Below, in pieces: positions 12,101 to 15,908 of a DNA stretch of 15,908 bases. How positions within the stretch are numbered: the first letter of the stretch is position 1; every line of letters starts with the position of its first letter. The notes beneath the pieces were generated by a model. That model was not told the origin of the DNA. It did not search any database and saw only the letters and a program-made list of their open reading frames with translations. The position numbers and the translations under genes were made by a program. The stretch is from Candidatus Parcubacteria bacterium (GTDB lineage Bacteria > Patescibacteriota > Minisyncoccia > Minisyncoccales > Staskawiczbacteraceae). Location: contig JAIFWS010000015.1 in the NCBI GenBank assembly GCA_019658985.1, positions 1 through 15,908 on the forward strand, written 5' to 3'.

Positions 12101-15100
12101 GAGGATCCTTTTTCTAGGAAATTCGCCGGGTTTAATATTATTGCTAAAGCCGATTTAGCCGGAAATATAAGTAAAACTTTTTTTCATCAAGGAAATAACT
12201 CGGATTCCGGCCGTGGCGAGGATCAAGATGATTATTGGAAGATTGGTAGAATGTACGGGTTCGAAATAGCCGATAGTGCAGGGAATATTTATCAAAAAAC
12301 TATCAATAAGTGGGATGATATTGATTTGGGTAATACTTCTAAGTTTGTAAAATTATTACAGACGGTGAATTTAACATACGATGGCGATGCCACTCATCGC
12401 GATAGCGCCGAAGGTTACGATTACAACAATGCCAATGGAAATATAATCCAGAAAACCCAATATGGAGAAGTTAAAGCGAATGACGACGGTTCATTTTCCG
12501 ATATCGGGGCTGACGCATTCACTACCAGCTTAACCTACGCCGCTGGCGGTAATATTCTTGGGCTGGTTTCAAAATCAACGATTACTGACCAAGGTGGCTC
12601 CAAAATCAAAGAAAGTAAATCATATTATGATTCCCAGCCGCTTAACGTTGTCATTAAGGGTAATCTTACCCGTCAAGAAAATCTAAAATCCGGCGTGGCC
12701 TATATTGCCGCTCAAAAAACGTATAATAGCTATGGTTTAGTGGCGTCATTAATCGACCCGCTCAATAATATTACCCAATATTCGTATGATGCCTGTAATC
12801 TTTATCCTTCAAATGTAACGAATGCGAAGAATCAGTCAATTCAGTATTCCTATGATTATGCTTCCGGCCAAGTTCTGCAAAAGACCGATGAAAATAGCAG
12901 GATATTCCAATACAGTTATGATGGATTAGGAAGGCTCATCGAAGAACGCCAGCCTGATATTTCAAGTTCATCAGTTTTGGTTGTAAAATCAGCGTATAGT
13001 TATGTTGATACGCCAAATGCTTTCAACGTTAAAAAATCAAATTATTTAGATGGCTCCAATTTTGCCGATAGTTACACTTACCTTGATGATTTGGGGCGGA
13101 AAATTCAGGAACGCCATGAGGCTGAGGGCGCGAGTTTCTCGGTCAAAGATTACAGTTATAACAATGTGGGGCACATGGCGAGAGAATCGTTGCCATATTT
13201 TTCATCGGGACCGGCGAGGACTCCTGCTACCCAAGATCCAACGCTGTACACTAATTATATTTATGATGCGGTTGGCCGGGTGATTAACTCACAAAATGCT
13301 GTTGGGAGAACTATTAACGCATACGATGATTGGAAACTGACGACGACTGATGCCAATAGTAAAACCAAAGATATCTATCAGGATGTATATGGCAATATCG
13401 TCCAAGTTGATGAGCACAATGCCGGCAATATATATAGCACTTTTTACCAATACGATTACCTCGGCAATGTTATAAAAATTACCGACGTCCTGCAGAATAT
13501 CCGGAATTTTACGTATGATAATTTGGGCCGGAGGCTAACTGCCCAAGATTTACACGCTCCGGCGGATACTACCTTCGGCACGTGGTCGTATGTGTATGAC
13601 TATGCAGGGAATGTTATCCAGACCACTGACCCAAAAAATCAAATTACAAGTTACACTTACGATAGTTTAAATCGGCAAATAACCGAAGACTATACTGGCG
13701 CCACGGGCATTGAAGTTACGTATAGCTATGATTCCGGCATTGATGGGATCGGCAAATTATCCAGCGTAGCAAATAGTTCAATTACGAGGAGTTATGTTTA
13801 TAATCTATTGGGCTTAATAAGACAGGAAACAGATGTCCTTGGGGGGGCAAACTATATTACATCGTATGATTATGACCGGCAGGGCAACCAGATGCTTATT
13901 ACTAATCCTGATAATTCGCAGATTAAAAATATTTACAATTCAGCGGGTTTGCTGGACCAAACGCAACGGAAAGAATCCACTGATGGTGCCTTTATTGATG
14001 TGGTAAGTAATTTTAATTATTCTCCTGAAGGGAAAATTACCATGCAGGCAAATTATAACGGGGTCGTAACGACCAATACCTACGACGCGGCAAAATTATA
14101 CCGGCTGATTAAGAAAGTGACGATGATTGCCGGCGGGTTATCCGGCCAGAATATAGCGTATACTTATGATCCTGTTGGTAATATCACCAATGCAATAGAT
14201 TCTTCGGATACCGATGCTTCTAAAGCTTCGCAGTATACATATGATGATTTGTACCGATTAATTTCTGCGATGATAACAAATCCGGCAACCGGCCAGACGC
14301 CGTATATTCAAAGCTACACCTACGATCCGATCGGAAATCTTCTTACCAAATCTGATATTACGGGAACCTATGTCTATGCCGGCACGGGTTATGCTAATCC
14401 TCACGCGGTTACCAGTATCGCTTCCGATATCCTTTCGTACGATAATAACGGTAATCTCTTAACATCCCAGGACGGATCTGCCTATAAATGGGATTACAAG
14501 AACCGTCTGGTTGAGGCCACGAAGGGTTCAGTTAAAAACACCTATGCTTATGACGTGACCGGCCAAAGGGTAATGGTTATTAGTTCGAATGCGACCACTT
14601 ATTATCCAACAGCATGTTATAATACTGCAACAGCCGGAACAACTACGGTAAATTCTTCCCAAACTTCAAGCAGTCTTTCAGCCGACCCGAGTTTAATAGC
14701 TTATTGGAAATTAGATGAAGTAACTACCGTAGCTGGCGCCACCATTATTGATTCTTCAGGCAACCAAAATAAGGGGACTCCGAAAGGGGTCGCCGGAACT
14801 AATAATCTTCCCCGGCCCGGCTCGTCGGTTCCAGCCGCTATTGCTTCAATTTCTCCTAAGAGCTTGAATTTTGACGGAACTGATGACTATGTTTTAACAA
14901 GCTTGGTTGCGCCTTCCGGGACAAATGCCAGGACAATTGCCGCGTGGATTAAAAATTCGGTTACCGACACAACGTATCAGGTAATCGGTGATTATGGAGC
15001 AAAGGCTACGGCCGGCGAGTTCCAACTTTTTACCAATGGGAATAAGCTGGGGTTGGCTATTAATGGGGCCAGTATCATCTATAATGCCCCGAATCTTAAT

Positions 15101-15908
15101 AATGGCAGCTGGCATCATATTGCTGTTTCAGTTCCGTCCGGCGCAAAATTAAATTCAATCGTATTTTATGTTGATGGGGTGAAATTAGACTCCATTTCTA
15201 GCGGCACCAGTGCCTCTGCGGCGATTAACACCAAGACTAATAACACTTTCCGGTTTGGAACGGATATTAGCGGCACCGGTTTCTTTAAAGGGAACTTGGA
15301 TGATATCCGCGTGTATAACCGCAATCTTTCCCAAGTAGAAATAACTGATATCTTTAATCCTCCCATCACTTCTTCTGTAACGACTTCCACTACCGGAACG
15401 ATGATTACCAAGCACACCTTTGCCAATGGCCAAGATATTGCTACAATAGATGGGACGGGTGCGGCAGTAAAAGTTTATTATGCGACAGTAGACCTGCTTA
15501 ATAGTTCTAGTATCATGACCGACAGCGCCGGAGCTCTTACCGAAACCCTCGATTATTTCCCATTCGGCTCAATCAGGATTGATAAAAAAGCCGGTTCGTT
15601 TAGCGAACAGCGAAAATACATCGGCCAGGAGTATGACATTGATACAGGATTAAACTACCTAAACGCAAGATATTACAACGGCTCGATAGGGAAGTTCATC
15701 TCCCAGGATCCAATGTTCTGGAGTTTTGATCAGAAGTGGCTTCTTGATCCCCAAAACCAAAATAGTTATTCATACGCCCGAAATAATCCAATAACAAGCA
15801 GTGACCCAAGCGGGCTATTTGTCGTAGAAGTTGCAGGCACTAAGTTTTTTGGAGGCGGGGCTGAATTTTCTGGCAAGGGCGGCGATATTTTACAGTCAAA
15901 TATACAAA
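9155..15908 (+). CDS. giant secreted Tc/Rhs-type YD-repeat protein, partial (at least 2251 aa)
   Basis: One open frame runs from ATG 9155 past the right edge with no stop. Residues 1-28 are a signal peptide (MHTRRIVK, hydrophobic core, cleavage after VKA), and 30-125 a polar linker. Residues about 130-310 are SpvB-like (PVFVPPGRNGMQPELTLQYNS, FGIGWSLNIPYITR at 179). Six repeats with DVNGDALPD-type loops span 403-907. A TcdB-middle-like segment (about 908-1060) shows SGGNIAVSY and KIGRMYGFEI. About 20 YD repeats (YTYDxxGN) run to about 1815. A LamG-like domain is inserted at 1843-2067 (LIAYWKLDE, SLNFDGTDDYV, GNLDDIRVYNR). The Rhs core follows (LDYFPFGSIR, LNYLNARYYNGSIGKFISQDP) and ends in DPSGL (2217-2221). 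The variable tip begins FVVEVAGTKFFGGG and is cut off. By analogy with TcB-TcC toxins it forms a shell around a C-terminal effector; export by the general secretory route and surface or contact-dependent action are inferred. Confidence 0.95.
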   Translation, partial: MHTRRIVKATIILLIVFLFFVNPVIVKATDDMDVSMSLSTQTDQGQDNTAPASLVEAAPPNTTPDVPAEKPADQNSVSGSKEEALLAPLKENINKDVPKVKDSLKSPTGAVAQLSQTQNQSSLIANSLSLDKQPIIQPDPATGALIYDYPVFVPPGRNGMQPELTLQYNSQDAVQDGVFGIGWSLNIPYITRINKKGSSTLFIDNYFSSSLSGELVNNSGNNYSSKVENGNFLKYIYASNVWTVIDKGGKIYTFGSQSSARQDDPNDPGRVYKWMLEKIQDANGNFISYAYYKDSGQIYPASIVYTGNGANPGIFSVIFSRESRVDTIQSSTPGFISTTNYRISQIQALVNNTWAHSYSLVYTSQSPSLKSSLSSITESGQVNSVVTSLPSSNFSYQLANGGGWIYDSSWQLPVDQSTPGCTINGQPCSINPITSNGTMQLIDVNGDALPDFVQNNWQPYLIDSYCVDNPTHPFCSSKKVMQYIYLNTGLGWIYDPSWQLPADQGTLGCTINSQPCPVDLNSTTGHFQIMDVNGDALPDLIENYWNSLTNNDVWCAQNQGYCLNPIVKKQYIYLNNGHGWTYDSSWQLPADQSTPGCTINGQPCPVDLNLNSGNFQIADINGDGLPDFLQNSDKRYIYLNNGHGWTYDSSWELPGDQANPNCMVSGKLCPINSSMSSGHIQFVDVNGDALPDFIENYWNNQSDTDEWCASHPGSCPDSIIKKQYIYLNNGHGWTYDSSWQLPADQMYIDLSAVYGPHYTINGQPYPINLTSIGNFQITDLNSDGLVDFLQNNWNSMTTDQFCADHSGCPPIIKGQYIYLNTGHGWKYDPLWSLPVDKNNLNCTINGQPCPINPIPSHGNFQLTDVDGNGSPDFVENYLNPLLNDQFCSDNPSCPSPRSRSQYIYLNNVKKPLLSLIALPSGGNIAVSYIFSAQSKDSAGNLQNPRLPFILQAVDTITNADTVNFILSQDRYAYSNGYYYFNSEDPFSRKFAGFNIIAKADLAGNISKTFFHQGNNSDSGRGEDQDDYWKIGRMYGFEIADSAGNIYQKTINKWDDIDLGNTSKFVKLLQTVNLTYDGDATHRDSAEGYDYNNANGNIIQKTQYGEVKANDDGSFSDIGADAFTTSLTYAAGGNILGLVSKSTITDQGGSKIKESKSYYDSQPLNVVIKGNLTRQENLKSGVAYIAAQKTYNSYGLVASLIDPLNNITQYSYDACNLYPSNVTNAKNQSIQYSYDYASGQVLQKTDENSRIFQYSYDGLGRLIEERQPDISSSSVLVVKSAYSYVDTPNAFNVKKSNYLDGSNFADSYTYLDDLGRKIQERHEAEGASFSVKDYSYNNVGHMARESLPYFSSGPARTPATQDPTLYTNYIYDAVGRVINSQNAVGRTINAYDDWKLTTTDANSKTKDIYQDVYGNIVQVDEHNAGNIYSTFYQYDYLGNVIKITDVLQNIRNFTYDNLGRRLTAQDLHAPADTTFGTWSYVYDYAGNVIQTTDPKNQITSYTYDSLNRQITEDYTGATGIEVTYSYDSGIDGIGKLSSVANSSITRSYVYNLLGLIRQETDVLGGANYITSYDYDRQGNQMLITNPDNSQIKNIYNSAGLLDQTQRKESTDGAFIDVVSNFNYSPEGKITMQANYNGVVTTNTYDAAKLYRLIKKVTMIAGGLSGQNIAYTYDPVGNITNAIDSSDTDASKASQYTYDDLYRLISAMITNPATGQTPYIQSYTYDPIGNLLTKSDITGTYVYAGTGYANPHAVTSIASDILSYDNNGNLLTSQDGSAYKWDYKNRLVEATKGSVKNTYAYDVTGQRVMVISSNATTYYPTACYNTATAGTTTVNSSQTSSSLSADPSLIAYWKLDEVTTVAGATIIDSSGNQNKGTPKGVAGTNNLPRPGSSVPAAIASISPKSLNFDGTDDYVLTSLVAPSGTNARTIAAWIKNSVTDTTYQVIGDYGAKATAGEFQLFTNGNKLGLAINGASIIYNAPNLNNGSWHHIAVSVPSGAKLNSIVFYVDGVKLDSISSGTSASAAINTKTNNTFRFGTDISGTGFFKGNLDDIRVYNRNLSQVEITDIFNPPITSSVTTSTTGTMITKHTFANGQDIATIDGTGAAVKVYYATVDLLNSSSIMTDSAGALTETLDYFPFGSIRIDKKAGSFSEQRKYIGQEYDIDTGLNYLNARYYNGSIGKFISQDPMFWSFDQKWLLDPQNQNSYSYARNNPITSSDPSGLFVVEVAGTKFFGGGAEFSGKGGDILQSNIQ
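10361..11874 (+). repeat. six tandem VCBS/FG-GAP-like repeats inside the Rhs-type gene
   Basis: Units start at GW codons at 10361, 10625, 10889, 11084, 11348 and 11624, giving lengths of 88, 88, 65, 88, 92 and about 84 codons. Each has GWxYDxxWxLP, then CTINGQPCPIN, a calcium-loop-like DxNGDxxPD, and most have a second Cys pair (WCAxxPxxCP) before QYIYLNNGHGW. Unit 3 lacks the second pair region. Unit 5 has DLNSDGLVD, and both Cys of its first pair are Tyr. Units share long near-identical DNA stretches, so recent duplication or gene conversion is likely. Six such units could form the blades of a beta-propeller, as in the TcB propeller; that is inference. Confidence 0.9.

Noticed and set aside
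9228..13283. Short + strand open frames inside the giant rhs gene
   Set aside because: They are out-of-frame shadows of the continuous frame that begins at 9155 and runs off the window.

Overview
The window looks like a piece of a small-genome, probably host-associated bacterium of the Candidate Phyla Radiation (Patescibacteria, Parcubacteria-like). This is inferred from style, not from a marker gene. The signs are many tiny or orphan secreted and membrane proteins, a low-complexity surface protein with an LPXTG-like tail, a DUF6496 protein, a giant secreted YD-repeat protein, mostly weak Shine-Dalgarno sequences and AT-rich intergenic DNA. TGA acts as a stop (for example at 5258-5260), so the TGA=Gly code of some CPR lineages does not apply. 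There are no rRNA or tRNA genes, CRISPR arrays or insertion sequences that I can see.

Region 1-2592 (+ strand) is a surface/secretion block. It holds a possible gene tail, a 67-aa secreted peptide, a 440-aa secreted beta-rich protein, a 185-aa Gly/Ser-rich surface protein with a C-terminal sorting-like signal, and a 25-aa Cys/His-rich microprotein. It closes at a symmetric terminator shared with the next gene. Region 2594-4498 (- strand) is a soluble hybrid histidine kinase (PAS, HisKA, HATPase, receiver). Its promoter faces and overlaps the promoter of a GC-rich gene for a degenerate histidine-phosphatase-like protein (4586-5260), which is followed by a series of RNA hairpins.

Region 5382-8599 (+ strand) is a run of small genes: an Lmo0937-family membrane peptide, a membrane-anchored winged-helix protein, a YtxH-like protein, an anchored beta-sandwich protein, a second copy of the 25-aa Cys/His microprotein, DUF6496, a VOC/PhnB-like protein and an internally duplicated membrane protein. 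Several of these families are associated with envelope or general stress, so the block may be a stress cassette; that is inference.

Region 8600-9147 holds two terminators, two doubtful small ORFs and a small zinc-ribbon gene. From 9155 to the window edge runs one uninterrupted, unfinished reading frame of at least 2251 codons. It is a secreted Tc/Rhs-type protein with, in order, a signal peptide, a linker, an SpvB-like domain, six VCBS/FG-GAP-like repeats, a TcdB-middle-like segment, about 20 YD repeats, an inserted LamG-like domain, an Rhs core ending in DPSGL, and the first residues of a variable C-terminal tip. This is the dominant feature of the window.

The least explained items are the two paralogous 25-aa Cys/His microproteins. 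Each is a single-gene unit with an identical 11-bp element placed the same way before TATAAT and its own intrinsic terminator. Next come the Cys-pair pattern and LamG insertion in the giant Rhs protein.
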